From assembly GCF_017410345.1 (NCBI RefSeq), contig NZ_JAFQQZ010000028.1:35713-99712 (forward strand): a DNA stretch of 64,000 nt, given 5' to 3'. Of this stretch, positions 17,809-26,771 are shown in pieces. How positions within the stretch are numbered: the first letter of the stretch is position 1; each line of letters starts with the position of its first letter. The DNA is from Methanobrevibacter sp. (GTDB taxonomy: Archaea; Methanobacteriota; Methanobacteria; Methanobacteriales; Methanobacteriaceae). Position numbers and translations under genes: made by a program. The notes under the pieces were generated by a model that was not told the origin of the DNA, made no database searches, and worked only from the letters and a program-made list of their open reading frames with translations.

Positions 17809-18813
17809 TTAATTGTCTCTGAATTCCTTAATGAACTCTTCCAAGTCATCCTTTATCTTAAATAATTCGCTTGAGCCGACATGGCCCATGCAAGAATCAA
17901 AGATAAGCAGTTTATTGTCTTTGATCATTTTGCTCATTGGAATCGCATCCAGATTTGGTGGGAAGTATTGGTCCTGATTAATTGCTATTATCAGCACTTT
18001 TGCAGTGATATTTTCCAACTGATCAGTCAAATCATAATCCAAGGAAGAATTGTTCATATAAATCAAATCATTAGGATCCTCTTCCAAGCTTTCCTCTGCA
18101 AATTCCGCCATGGCCTCTTCAATCTCCTTATTGCTCATGTTATTGCGGTATTCCTCCCTTGATAAACCGTAACAGTACATCGCATCTGATGAAAGCTTCA
18201 AGCTTCTCTTTAATGAGTCTGAAATAGGAAGCTCATATGCTCCATCATTATAATCAGGGTCTGAGACTAAAATATTGTTCATTATCTTTGATAAGGCATA
18301 ATTATGTCCCCCTACCTTAAAGCTGCTTACAAGAGAAATAATGAAGTCAACGGAATCGGGATAAACACATCCCCAAGTCAAGACTTCAAATCCTCCCATA
18401 GAGTTTCCTATAAGCCCCTTGACATGAGTGATTCCGAATTTCTCTTCAATGAACTGCTTCTGGAAGTTTACCATATCTTCCACATCATATTCTGGAAACT
18501 TATTCATTAGCCCTGTTGTGGAAGGACTTGCAGAATTCGGACAGCCAAGGGCACTGCATGATATGAAGAAGAACTTATCCGTATCAAATATCTCTCCGAC
18601 ACCGATATCTTCAGAAATACGCTTTACAGAGTAACAGCTGCCACTGGAACCGTGGAAATATATCAATGCATTTGAAATGATTCCATTATCATCATACTTT
18701 GGAGTTCCGAAAGTGATATACTCCACCTTTGCATCTTTCAACACTTCACCATTTTTAAACTTAAATTCTGGAATATTGAAATGCTCCGCTTCAATAGCTT
18801 CTACATCAAACAT
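17809..18813 (-). CDS. Alpha/beta hydrolase of the homoserine O-acetyltransferase (MetX) superfamily
   Basis: An alpha/beta hydrolase-fold enzyme close to MetX in layout. The nucleophile elbow is GLIGNSMGGFEVLTWG (serine near residue 142). The acid is in IAINQDQYFPPNLD and the histidine in DSCMGHVGSSELF, both MetX-like positions. N-terminal EAEHFNIPEFKFKNGEVL and YITFGTPKYD are also MetX-like. True MetX has longer conserved signatures around the serine (GGSMGGMQ), here GNSMGGFE, so the acceptor may not be homoserine; hydrolase activity is possible. At 334 aa it is slightly short of MetX. It is 14 bp after the amidohydrolase gene and probably cotranscribed with it. Confidence 0.75.
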   Translation of the reverse strand: MFDVEAIEAEHFNIPEFKFKNGEVLKDAKVEYITFGTPKYDDNGIISNALIYFHGSSGSCYSVKRISEDIGVGEIFDTDKFFFISCSALGCPNSASPSTTGLMNKFPEYDVEDMVNFQKQFIEEKFGITHVKGLIGNSMGGFEVLTWGCVYPDSVDFIISLVSSFKVGGHNYALSKIMNNILVSDPDYNDGAYELPISDSLKRSLKLSSDAMYCYGLSREEYRNNMSNKEIEEAMAEFAEESLEEDPNDLIYMNNSSLDYDLTDQLENITAKVLIIAINQDQYFPPNLDAIPMSKMIKDNKLLIFDSCMGHVGSSELFKIKDDLEEFIKEFRDN

Positions 18814-18827
18814 ACACTCGCCAAACC

Positions 18828-19628
18828 TTATTTTTCCAATCCTAATAACTTAGCTGCATTCTCATAAAGAATCAGATTCCTTTCCTCATCTGTCAAATCG
18901 ATTTTGTTGAACATTTCCATCTCGCTCACTGATTCCCACATTGGAAAATCAGTTGCCCATAGAACCTTATCCGCACCGTATGCATGAATCAAGTCCTTTG
19001 CAGTCTCGCTAGACAATGAATAGAGGCTTGAACTGCAGTCTACAATCAGATTAGGTGTTCCTGCCAATTCCTCAGTGGCCTTTTCCCACATGCTCCATCC
19101 TGCAAAATGAGCTCCAATGACAGTAAGGTCAGGGAAGCTTTCAAGGAAAGGCTTTAAATGTTCGGGATTTGAATAATTATACCTGAAATCACCGCAATGA
19201 ATCATGATAGGCAATCCCCTTTCATTGATTGCCTCACCCATTTTAAAGGCCCTTTCCTCATTCAAGGCAAACTGTTGGAAATCCGGGTGAACCTTGACTC
19301 CTTTCAAGCCGAGTTCAATAATATAATCTAGATCCCCTTCAATGTCTTCACTATCAGGATGCAATGTTCCAAAGCCTGTAAATAAACCGGGATGGGATTT
19401 TACTTCAAAGCTGATGAATTCATTGATGGATTTGACTTGCTTCGGAGTTGTTGCAACTGAATGGATAAGGTAATGTACAACCCCTACCTTATTGCCGTCT
19501 TCAATCAAATCATCCACAGTTCCATTCAAAGACATGTGAAGGTCATAGAAATCACGTATTCCCTTAACGGCCTTTGCCGCAATCTTATCCGGATAAATGT
19601 GACAATGTGAATTAATTACTTTCTGCAT
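18828..19628 (-). CDS. Amidohydrolase_2-family metal-dependent hydrolase
   Basis: TIM-barrel hydrolase or decarboxylase. Metal and barrel motifs are NSHCHIYPDKIA (residues 6-17, HxH), GVKVHPDFQQF, MIHCGDFRYN, VIGAHFAGWSMW and LWATDFPMW (near residue 226, catalytic Asp). This set is that of the 2-amino-3-carboxymuconate-semialdehyde decarboxylase-like group, in which many members have unknown substrates. Its ATG overlaps the MATE stop codon by one base (TAATG), so translation of the two is coupled. The pairing suggests the enzyme acts on a compound the transporter handles. Confidence 0.8.
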   Translation of the reverse strand: MQKVINSHCHIYPDKIAAKAVKGIRDFYDLHMSLNGTVDDLIEDGNKVGVVHYLIHSVATTPKQVKSINEFISFEVKSHPGLFTGFGTLHPDSEDIEGDLDYIIELGLKGVKVHPDFQQFALNEERAFKMGEAINERGLPIMIHCGDFRYNYSNPEHLKPFLESFPDLTVIGAHFAGWSMWEKATEELAGTPNLIVDCSSSLYSLSSETAKDLIHAYGADKVLWATDFPMWESVSEMEMFNKIDLTDEERNLILYENAAKLLGLEK

Positions 19629-21004
19629 TAGATCCTGCTCCCTTTCACTTTTCCTTTAATCAATCTGTCCACATAATATTCAATATATCCATATGCAATT
19701 ACAGAACCTATGAAACCGCCTATGAGCATACCGTAATAAATTCCACGCTCTCCCATATTAAATACGAATCCTAGGAGATAAGCAAATGCCAATACAAGAA
19801 CAAATTCCCTGAATGTGGTTAAGATAAAGGAAGTTGTTCCCTTTCCAAGGCCTTGGAATACATTCCCTGCACTTGCACCAAATGGAACATACAATATGAA
19901 GAGGCACATCAATTGGATAAATCCTGCAATGAGCGGCAATAGCTCAGCACTCGCTTCTGAATATGAGAAGATATATGATACCTGATTTGCAAATACAAAG
20001 AGCAATATGCAAACGATAATGGAAGATATCAAACCTAACTTCACTGAATATCTTAAGGTGGTTCTGATGTTTTCATATTTCTTTGCACCATATGCAACAC
20101 CGGAAACGGTAATCGCCGCAGTTCCAACACCGATAGCAGGCAATAGTCCTAAGGCAATAACTCTCCATCCTGCGGTATAAACCGCCACTGCGACAGAGCC
20201 TGAAACTATAGTGAGCATGAAATTAACAGTGATTGCAAGTGCAGACATGATCAATTGTTCCAGACTTGCTGGAATTCCTACAGCCAGAATATCCTTATAC
20301 ATAGTCAAATCATTATGGAAATCCTTTTTATTATAGGATAAATATGTGTCTTTCTTAATGAAGATCCAATAAAGCATCATGCAAAGACCGAAGATAGGGG
20401 CCAATCCTGTTGCAAAAGCAGCACCTGAAATTCCCCAACCGAATATGTAAATGAATATCGGGTCTAAGATCATGTTGATGACTGCCACAATGGCAATAGG
20501 CAAGGTTGCTCTTTTGACATCCCCTTCAGCCCTAAAGGCTCCTCCAAAAATAGGTGGAATCAAGATAGGGGCAGTGAAAAGGAATACAATCATACCATAA
20601 TCCATAGCATAATCCAATACGGCACTTGCTCCCATAATCTTCAATAGAGATTCCAATGATAAGAGCAGAATGACTGTAAGAACTAGTGAAACAATTACAC
20701 TTAATATGGCAGAGTGAATGGCTGCATTGTTTGCATCATCTCGCCTTTCAGCACCTATGAAACGGGAAATAAGGGAAGTTGCACCTGCACCGATACCATT
20801 TCCAATTCCCACAAGCACCATGAAGAGCGGTGTGACATATCCGATTGCAGCAAGTGGATCCGGACCAAGCCCTGCAACCCAAATACTATCTACAATATTG
20901 TTTAAAAAAATCAAAAACATACTGGCTATCAAAGGCCAAGCAAGCTTATTGATTGCCTTTTTAGGGTCTCCTGTAATCATTTCAACATTTTCATTCATTT
21001 CCAT
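19628..21004 (-). CDS. MATE-family multidrug/metabolite exporter
   Basis: Na+- or H+-driven exporter of the MATE family in the membrane. About 12 hydrophobic segments in two repeats, starting with INKLAWPLIASMFLIFLNNI and WVAGLGPDPLAAIGYVTPLF. Segments such as GIGNGIGAGATSLISRFIGA and GVGTAAITVSGVAYGAKKYE are the matching MATE motifs of the two halves. I set the start at the ATG at 21004, which has AGGAAATGATT in front of it; an ATG three codons upstream overlaps that site. First gene of a leftward unit with amidohydrolase, MetX-like enzyme and GNAT. Confidence 0.9.
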   Translation of the reverse strand: MEMNENVEMITGDPKKAINKLAWPLIASMFLIFLNNIVDSIWVAGLGPDPLAAIGYVTPLFMVLVGIGNGIGAGATSLISRFIGAERRDDANNAAIHSAILSVIVSLVLTVILLLSLESLLKIMGASAVLDYAMDYGMIVFLFTAPILIPPIFGGAFRAEGDVKRATLPIAIVAVINMILDPIFIYIFGWGISGAAFATGLAPIFGLCMMLYWIFIKKDTYLSYNKKDFHNDLTMYKDILAVGIPASLEQLIMSALAITVNFMLTIVSGSVAVAVYTAGWRVIALGLLPAIGVGTAAITVSGVAYGAKKYENIRTTLRYSVKLGLISSIIVCILLFVFANQVSYIFSYSEASAELLPLIAGFIQLMCLFILYVPFGASAGNVFQGLGKGTTSFILTTFREFVLVLAFAYLLGFVFNMGERGIYYGMLIGGFIGSVIAYGYIEYYVDRLIKGKVKGSRI

Positions 21005-21233
21005 AATAATCATTTCCTAACTATTAATAATATATAGATAGTAATATATAAAATGTTAAGAATTTAAATTTTAATTATGGGAATTCATTCTTAATTTGAA
21101 ATAGATTTTTTAGGAATGATGATTAATCAAAAAAGACTAAAATTAATTAAATTTATAAAAAATAAAAACAAATATTGATTAGTAAACTATTTATTAAAAA
21201 TAAAAATTTAAATACAAATTTTAAACTGATAAA

Positions 21234-22019
21234 ATGAAATATAAAATATTGGAAAACCCCAATTATGAGGAAACCTATGAGCTCATTGAGGAAGGACTTA
21301 GGAAAAAGGCAACCATATTGCTTTTTGCATGCTGTAGAGTCAGCTATGAAGGCCGTGCATTAAGCGAACTTGATTACGGTGAGAGAATCATCATGATGAA
21401 ACCTGACGGCTGCTTCCTGATTCACCAGGACAATAAGGTGGATCCAGTCAATTGGCAGCCTCCAAAATCAAGGCCAAGAGCATATATCAAAGATGAAATA
21501 CTCTTTTTGGAAAGCCATAGGCGCAGTCCTCCTGAAAGGTTGGAAGTTGAGGTAAGGAAAGTCCATTATGCCAACTATAACCTAATTGAAGATTATGAGG
21601 AGCTTGAAAGAGCAGGCTATGAAAAGGATATGGGAGATATGATTTGGGAAAAGCCTCACATAATCGAAGAGGGATTCAGACCGACAGTAAGGGAATATGC
21701 CACTGAACATGGATTTATAGACATATTAGGCAAGGATAGCGAAGGAAACCTGATGGTCTTGGAATTGAAGGCACGTAAAGCTGGAGTGGCTGCTGTTAAG
21801 CAGATAAGAAGATATCTGACTGATTTTGAAAATAAGGAAAATAAAGAAATCAAAGGCAGAAACGGAGAGAAGCAGAAAGTCAGAGGAATACTTGTAGCCC
21901 CTTCAATAGGTGATGATGCCCTTGAACTGTTGGAAGAGGAAGGAATTGAATTTGTAGCCATAGAACCTCCAAGAGAACTTAAAAGAGATAAAAAAGTAAC
22001 TCTGGATGCCTTTGGATAA
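21234..22019 (+). CDS. nucS: Endonuclease NucS (EndoMS)
   Basis: RecB-like endonuclease that in archaea cuts both strands at mismatches or branched DNA and cooperates with PCNA. The N-terminal beta domain has [20 protein letters not shown] (about residues 31-50) and [20 protein letters not shown]. The nuclease domain has HGFIDILG (catalytic Asp, about 163) and [21 protein letters not shown] (E-x-K and Q-IRRY motifs, about 177-196). 261 aa is full length. There is no ribosome binding site and a TATA-like ATTTAAATA about 25 bp before the ATG, so the mRNA is probably leaderless. Confidence 0.92.
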   Translation: MKYKILENPNYEETYELIEEGLRKKATILLFACCRVSYEGRALSELDYGERIIMMKPDGCFLIHQDNKVDPVNWQPPKSRPRAYIKDEILFLESHRRSPPERLEVEVRKVHYANYNLIEDYEELERAGYEKDMGDMIWEKPHIIEEGFRPTVREYATEHGFIDILGKDSEGNLMVLELKARKAGVAAVKQIRRYLTDFENKENKEIKGRNGEKQKVRGILVAPSIGDDALELLEEEGIEFVAIEPPRELKRDKKVTLDAFG

Positions 22020-22095
22020 ATAAAACTAAAAGAATATATCTTGTGAAAAACAATTATAATATACTAATTAATATACTGATTAATAACTGATTATT

Positions 22096-22668
22096 ATGGA
22101 TTTCATTTCAACATTATTGATTGCAATTGCACTTGCAATGGATGCATTCAGCGTTTCACTTACAAAAGGATTCACCTTAAAGAAAATCACTAAAAGCCAA
22201 ATCCTATGGTTTGCAATATTCTTTGGAGGATTCCAGGCATTCATGCCAGTACTTGGATGGTTAGGCGGAATCCAATTGGAATGGCTAATTACCACTTTTG
22301 CGCCATGGGTTGCATTCATTCTACTTCTTCTGATTGGTTCAAATATGATCAGAGAGAGCTTATCTGGTGATGGAGAAGCGGAAGAAGATTCAGATAACTT
22401 TTCCTTTAAAGAACTAACTCTCCTTGCAATAGCTACAAGCATCGATGCATTTGCAGTTGGAATAACCTATGCGGTATTGAATACAGACATTCTGATTCCA
22501 ATAATAATGATTGGCGTTACAGCATTCATATTTACAATCATTGGGCTTTATTTAGGTAAAAAAATAGGAAATTACTTTGGAGGCAAGTTTGAAATACTTG
22601 GTGGAGTGATCTTAATATTGCTTGGTGTGAAAATCCTTCTTGAAGGACTTGGAATATTGGTTTTATAA
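22096..22668 (+). CDS. mntP: Manganese efflux pump MntP
   Basis: Exports Mn2+ across the cytoplasmic membrane. Six transmembrane helices arranged as an inverted repeat are visible. The two conserved acidic motifs are ALAMDAFSVSL (residues about 14-24) and ATSIDAFAVGI (about 114-124). Also typical are FGGFQAFMPVLGWLGG and LGGVILILLGVKIL. Length 190 aa is standard. It is 76 bp after nucS on the same strand but with its own short spacer; a hairpin terminator follows. Confidence 0.93.
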   Translation: MDFISTLLIAIALAMDAFSVSLTKGFTLKKITKSQILWFAIFFGGFQAFMPVLGWLGGIQLEWLITTFAPWVAFILLLLIGSNMIRESLSGDGEAEEDSDNFSFKELTLLAIATSIDAFAVGITYAVLNTDILIPIIMIGVTAFIFTIIGLYLGKKIGNYFGGKFEILGGVILILLGVKILLEGLGILVL

Positions 22669-22706
22669 ATTAATAAAAAAAGAATTAGAAAAGATTTTGA
22701 TCAAGG

Positions 22707-22727
22707 TTTTTGACCGAAGGTCAAAAA
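22707..22727. terminator. Strong hairpin between convergent mntP and hypothetical gene
   Basis: TTTTTGACC and GGTCAAAAA form a perfect 9-bp stem with a GAA loop, in the 65-bp gap between the ends of two convergent genes. T-runs occur on both strands within it. It looks like a bidirectional 3' end signal. Confidence 0.55.
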
Positions 22728-22733
22728 GCTTGG

Positions 22734-23234
22734 TTATATGTTTAATACAAATCTTTCTCCGCTTAATTCTTTTAGACGCTTTATCTCTTCCATCTGATGC
22801 CTTTTGGCAAAATCATTGTATGGCTTTGGAGATAAGGTGTGTCCATCATACTCCAACTTATAAATGACAAATTCATCAGTGTCCAAAGCTATTGTGTCCT
22901 CTGCTCCCTTCAATTCGACACTGTTCAATTCATCCATAATCAATTCATGCTCTTTTTCTTCCAATTCTATAAGCTCATCAATGTCTCTTGAAGCAAAGCT
23001 TGGATTGAATTGCATAGCCAAACCGATCATCCCATTGATTTCCTTTCCTCCAATCTCAAAAACAGAAGCCCTTATATGATCCATATGCTTTACCATATGG
23101 TCTAAAGTCGGTTTGGTTACTGGGATTTCACTTGCAGTTCCTAAAATGTTTATCTCATAATCATTTTCCCATTTTCCAATCTTATAAACTGCATAATTGA
23201 TATTATCACATTTAATCTCTTTTTCTTCAGCCAT
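22734..23234 (-). CDS. Hypothetical acidic protein, 166 aa
   Basis: Not recognised. An acidic cytosolic protein with an N-terminal beta-like part (NINYAVYKIGKWENDYEINI), a helix-rich centre (IDELIELEEKEHELIMDELN) and a second mixed region ending RHQMEEIKRLKELSGERFVL. No cysteine motif, signal peptide or membrane segment. It is convergent with mntP and its 5' side is an AT-rich spacer shared with the divergent zinc-ribbon gene. The length and composition make it a real gene; no function is proposed. Confidence 0.6.
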   Translation of the reverse strand: MAEEKEIKCDNINYAVYKIGKWENDYEINILGTASEIPVTKPTLDHMVKHMDHIRASVFEIGGKEINGMIGLAMQFNPSFASRDIDELIELEEKEHELIMDELNSVELKGAEDTIALDTDEFVIYKLEYDGHTLSPKPYNDFAKRHQMEEIKRLKELSGERFVLNI

Positions 23235-23311
23235 TTTATCACATTTATAATTTTAAAAATAAGTTAATTAAATCTTTTTAACTAGATATTATTTTCTTAT
23301 TACTAAATAAA

Positions 23312-23320
23312 ATAGTTTAC
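23312..23320 (-). repeat. GTAAACTAT 9-mer (reverse orientation)
   Basis: ATAGTTTAC on the plus strand is the complement of GTAAACTAT. The same 9-mer is at 10757, 12373 and 21182, each in a spacer upstream of genes. It may be a regulator site or simply a BRE/TATA-like promoter composition. Confidence 0.25.
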
Positions 23321-23445
23321 TTAAAAGAATTAGAAATATCTTAAATTTTAAATAAGATTAAATAAAAACATAATAATAGTATATTAATTTATATTAATAA
23401 TTTAAATTAATCTTTATTCTAATTATCAAAGTAGGAGGTTAAAAT

Positions 23446-24528
23446 TTGGTAAAATATTGTCAAGAGTGTGGAAATGCAAGTTATGACAGTGCACCGATTT
23501 GTGGTAACTGTGGTGCTAAACTGCCTCCAAAATCTGAAGCAAATGCTAGACCACCTAAATTAGACGGACAATACAAACCTGGAGTGATCACCAGCACCAA
23601 CGATTCAATATTCGCTGGCAAGTCCTCTGGATTTGGAAAAGGATTGTCTGATAAATTAGGCGGATTCGATTTAAGCAAATTCAGCAGCGTTGCTAAAGAG
23701 AAAGAAGAAAGTCATGCTCAAACCCAAGTAAGTTCAAAACCTTCATTCAGCAAAACCGCAACTGAAGGATTTAAACAGAAGGATAAGGGAATAAAAGACC
23801 CTGCTAAGAAATTCGGCACTCCAAAGACCGAAGAAAACGCAAAAGAAATCAAAAAGGAAAGTCCTAAGAAAGAGAAAATTAAAATTCCTAAAAAAGAGAA
23901 AAAAGAGAAGAAGGCCAAAACCAAAGTCATTGAAAAATCAGAACCTGCTGGTTCCGGCATCAATATCAGAAAAATAGCAATTGTCGCTATCCTGGCGATA
24001 ATCATTCTCTTGATTGCAGGAATTGGATTCAATGGACTCCAAAACCAAACTACTGATGAAGTAAAAACATATACTGATGGCATTATCAACTTTGACTATT
24101 CTGGAAACTGGTCCATGTACAACAATACAAATGGAAACGGCAATTCCAGTGATATTGCATTTAAGACCAAAGATAATACCTTAATTGGATTCACTACAAT
24201 TCAAAGCGATGACATCACATATGATAAGATCATAAGCGATGTCAATGCGACTGCACAATCCTTGAATGGAGAGGTTTTAGAAGCGAAAACTGTTGATGTT
24301 GGCGGAATTCCATCCCTGGAAATGACAATAAGCACTGCAGACCAAGGATATTCAAGATATATCTGTACCTTACGTGATGGAGTATACTACAGCTTTGTCA
24401 TAAACAATGGAAAATCCAACAACAAGGACATCAGTGCTTTGAATACAACTGAAATCCAAAATATGATTAATAGTATTAGTTTCCCAACAGAGGACTATGC
24501 TGGTGCAGATGGTGCTACAGCAGCTTAA
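23446..24528 (+). CDS. Zinc-ribbon, single-pass membrane protein with PsbP-like outer domain
   Basis: Starts with TTG, supported by AGGAGGT 8 bases upstream. Residues 4-25 are a double-CxxC zinc ribbon (CQECGNASYDSAPICGNCG). Residues 30-170 are low-complexity, ending in a Lys-rich stretch (EKIKIPKKEKKEKKAKTKV). A transmembrane helix is at about 176-197 (IAIVAILAIIILLIAGIG). The outer part (about 200-355) has the fold pattern of small PsbP/Mog1-like proteins, for example YTDGIINFDYSGNWSMY and a final EIQNMINSISFP. Zinc-ribbon/TM/outer-domain proteins of this kind are common in Methanobacteriales and may sense or anchor at the cell surface; role unknown. Confidence 0.7.
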   Translation: MVKYCQECGNASYDSAPICGNCGAKLPPKSEANARPPKLDGQYKPGVITSTNDSIFAGKSSGFGKGLSDKLGGFDLSKFSSVAKEKEESHAQTQVSSKPSFSKTATEGFKQKDKGIKDPAKKFGTPKTEENAKEIKKESPKKEKIKIPKKEKKEKKAKTKVIEKSEPAGSGINIRKIAIVAILAIIILLIAGIGFNGLQNQTTDEVKTYTDGIINFDYSGNWSMYNNTNGNGNSSDIAFKTKDNTLIGFTTIQSDDITYDKIISDVNATAQSLNGEVLEAKTVDVGGIPSLEMTISTADQGYSRYICTLRDGVYYSFVINNGKSNNKDISALNTTEIQNMINSISFPTEDYAGADGATAA

Positions 24529-24668
24529 AACTAATCTATTAATTTTTTATTTTTTAACTTCCACTTGAAAATAATTCTTTCTTTTTTATTTTTCTTTTTT
24601 TTAATCTTTAACTGATTTTAAATTTTTCTATTTTTAATATTTATATACAAATTCTCGAGGTAAAAAAC

Positions 24669-25508
24669 ATGAAATCAATTAAAATAGCCCTTTGCCAAAT
24701 GAATGTGGTTGACAATAAGGAGAAAAACATAGATAAGGCTATTCAAATTATTAAGGAATCCAAACAGCAAGGAGCTGATTTGGCTGTTCTTCCGGAAATG
24801 TTCAATTGCCCTTATGAAAATGAGAAATTCATAGAATATGCTGAAGAATTAGCTGACAGCAAGACTTTAAATGAAATAGCTGAAATTGCAAAGGAAGAGA
24901 ACATTCATGTTCTAGCAGGATCAATTCCTGAACTTGAGAGGAATAAAGAAACTGAATCCATATACAATACTGCAGTTTTCTTTGACAATAAAGGAAAAAT
25001 ATTGGGAAAACATAGGAAAATGCATCTTTTTGACATTGACGTTAAAGGCAAGATCTATTTCAAGGAATCTGACACCTTAAGTGCAGGAAATGAATTTACA
25101 ATAATAAAAACCGATTTGGCCACAATAGGAATTGGAATCTGCTATGACATAAGATTTGTTGAACTGTCAAGAATAATGGCATTGAATGGTGCAGAGATAC
25201 TGATTTTCCCAGGAGCATTCAATTTAACAACCGGCCCTGCACATTGGGAGCTTCTATTCAGATCAAGGGCATTGGACAATCAAGTTTATGCAATAGGAGT
25301 GGCACCGGCACTTGATAAGGATGCAAGTTACAATTCATATGGACATTCAATAGCTGTCAATCCATGGGGAGAAGTGATTGAAGAATTGGATTACAACGAA
25401 GATTTAAGAATCGTTGAAATAGACCTGGATGAAATAAAAAGAGTTAGAGAAGAGATTCCAGTTTTAAAGAATAGAAGAGCCGATTTATACGAATTAAAAG
25501 AAAAGTAA
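24669..25508 (+). CDS. Carbon-nitrogen hydrolase, omega-amidase-like nitrilase family
   Basis: Hydrolyses an amide or N-carbamoyl bond. The nitrilase triad is visible: glutamate in VLPEMFNCPY (about residue 43), lysine in GKHRKMHLFDIDV (about 117-118) and cysteine in GIGICYDIRFVE (C159). The family signatures FPGAFNLTTGPAHWELLFRS and DNQVYAIGVAP fit the omega-amidase (Nit2-like) branch, which acts on 2-oxoglutaramate or 2-oxosuccinamate. Length 279 aa agrees. It is a single gene, convergent with the HEAT-repeat gene. Other deaminated-glutathione-like amidases are the alternative. Confidence 0.85.
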   Translation: MKSIKIALCQMNVVDNKEKNIDKAIQIIKESKQQGADLAVLPEMFNCPYENEKFIEYAEELADSKTLNEIAEIAKEENIHVLAGSIPELERNKETESIYNTAVFFDNKGKILGKHRKMHLFDIDVKGKIYFKESDTLSAGNEFTIIKTDLATIGIGICYDIRFVELSRIMALNGAEILIFPGAFNLTTGPAHWELLFRSRALDNQVYAIGVAPALDKDASYNSYGHSIAVNPWGEVIEELDYNEDLRIVEIDLDEIKRVREEIPVLKNRRADLYELKEK

Positions 25509-25511
25509 AAA

Positions 25512-25545
25512 AATGTTCATGAAAAAAACATGAAATTTCATGAAA
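25512..25545. repeat. TTCATG/CATGAA-rich 3' spacer element
   Basis: Between two convergent gene ends lies GTTCATGAAAAAAACATGAA followed by another TTCATGAAA. A close match, GTTCATGAAAAAACATGAAA, occurs at 51050-51069 after cbiC, also at a gene 3' end. It can form short hairpins on either strand. Possibly a dispersed 3' element. Confidence 0.3.
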
Positions 25546-25626
25546 AAAAATAAAAATAGAAAAAGAGGAAGAAAATCCTGAAAATTAATAAAAAATAATT
25601 AAAATTAAATAAAAAAATTTTAAAAT

Positions 25627-26478
25627 TTATTTCATTTTAGCCAATCTTTTTTCAAAGTAAGGCAATTTCTTTTCATTATCCGCAAACACTTCACATGCGG
25701 TTTCCAAGACTCTCACTTCATTGTCATAGTCATTCTCTTTTCTGTAAAGGACACATAACCTTTTATATGCTGCATCTTTTGGCTGTTTTGATTCAACATA
25801 CCTTTCATATTCCTTAATCGCCTTTTTAAGGTTGGCCTCTTCCATTTCCTTGATGGTGCTCATTGGAATGACTTTTACAATTGCTTTTCCTGATGCCTTG
25901 GCCTTTTTCCTCTTTTCAGCCTTTTTGATTGCCTTATTGCAGGATTTCTTAAAGTCCTTATCGTCTTCAGTCTTTCTTGCCTGCTTGATTAATTTAATGG
26001 ATTCGTCAGTTGCCAAATCTCCCAAAGCTTGAATTGCAGCCAATTTTACACCCCAATCCTCATCTTCAAGACATTTTGCAATATTATCAAATTCATCTTC
26101 AGCTTGAAGCTCACCTAATGATCTGACAGCCACTTTTCTTACTCCGAAATCCTCATCATCAAGGGATTCGACAAAATAAGGAATTACCTTCTCATCTTCA
26201 GTTTCCTTAAGTGCAAATGCAAGGAATCTTTTATCCTTTCCTTCTGATTTGGTGAATTCCTCAATCAGTTTATCTACAGCTGCATCCCCCATGTTTCCCA
26301 AAATCTCTGCAGCCTTAAAACGAACCTGCGCATTTTCATCCTTAGTGGCTTGAATCAATGGGTCGATGATTGCCTCATCATTTACATTTTCCAAGCTTGC
26401 AATAGCTGATTTTCTGGTAGCTACATCCTCATCCTTCAATGCTTCAATAGCTTCTTCAATTGATAAGTTTCCAACCAT
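25627..26478 (-). CDS. HEAT-repeat protein
   Basis: Scaffold-type protein. Residues about 5-185 contain at least five HEAT/PBS-lyase-like repeats, such as EALKDEDVATRKSAIASLEN, DPLIQATKDENAQVRFKAAE, SLDDEDFGVRKVAVRSLGE and CLEDEDWGVKLAAIQALGD. A Lys-rich linker (about 187-200) leads to a C-terminal helical part that looks TPR-like (KRLCVLYRKENDYDNEVRVLETACEVFADN is split over it). 283 aa, no membrane segment. Repeats of this PBS type occur in methanogen proteins of unknown partner. The gene is flanked by convergent and divergent neighbours and stands alone. Confidence 0.8.
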   Translation of the reverse strand: MVGNLSIEEAIEALKDEDVATRKSAIASLENVNDEAIIDPLIQATKDENAQVRFKAAEILGNMGDAAVDKLIEEFTKSEGKDKRFLAFALKETEDEKVIPYFVESLDDEDFGVRKVAVRSLGELQAEDEFDNIAKCLEDEDWGVKLAAIQALGDLATDESIKLIKQARKTEDDKDFKKSCNKAIKKAEKRKKAKASGKAIVKVIPMSTIKEMEEANLKKAIKEYERYVESKQPKDAAYKRLCVLYRKENDYDNEVRVLETACEVFADNEKKLPYFEKRLAKMK

Positions 26479-26640
26479 AATAAATCCTCATTAAATAAAA
26501 ATTGAAATTGTAAATCAATAAAAATTAAAAATAGTCATGAAAAATAAAAAATTCATGCCATCAAACTAAATTTTTAATTTAATAATATTTAAGTTAAAAC
26601 TAATATTTAAATTAATTCGGATAAAAAACTTAAAGTTAAA

Positions 26641-26686
26641 CGAATTATTAACTAAACTATAAACGAATTATTAACTAAACTATAAA
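26641..26686. repeat. 23-bp direct tandem duplication
   Basis: Two perfect adjacent copies of a 23-bp unit beginning CGAATTATTAACTAAACTAT and ending AAA (26641-26663 and 26664-26686). It lies 85-131 bp before the helicase start, in the spacer between two divergent genes. It may be a duplicated regulator site or a replication-slippage product. Confidence 0.7.
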
Positions 26687-26771
26687 ATAAATAAATTACA
26701 TAAAATAATTAGTACAGTATTTAAAACAGAAGATTAGATATAAATTATACCACCAAATAAGAATTGATAAT

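Noticed and set aside
17809..18813. Calling the alpha/beta hydrolase a true homoserine O-acetyltransferase MetX
   Set aside because: The nucleophile motif is GNSMGGFE rather than MetX-type GGSMGGMQ, and no methionine pathway gene is nearby.
22640..22867. 75-codon frame after mntP
   Set aside because: It crosses the mntP end, a hairpin and an antisense stretch of the next gene; no ribosome binding site.
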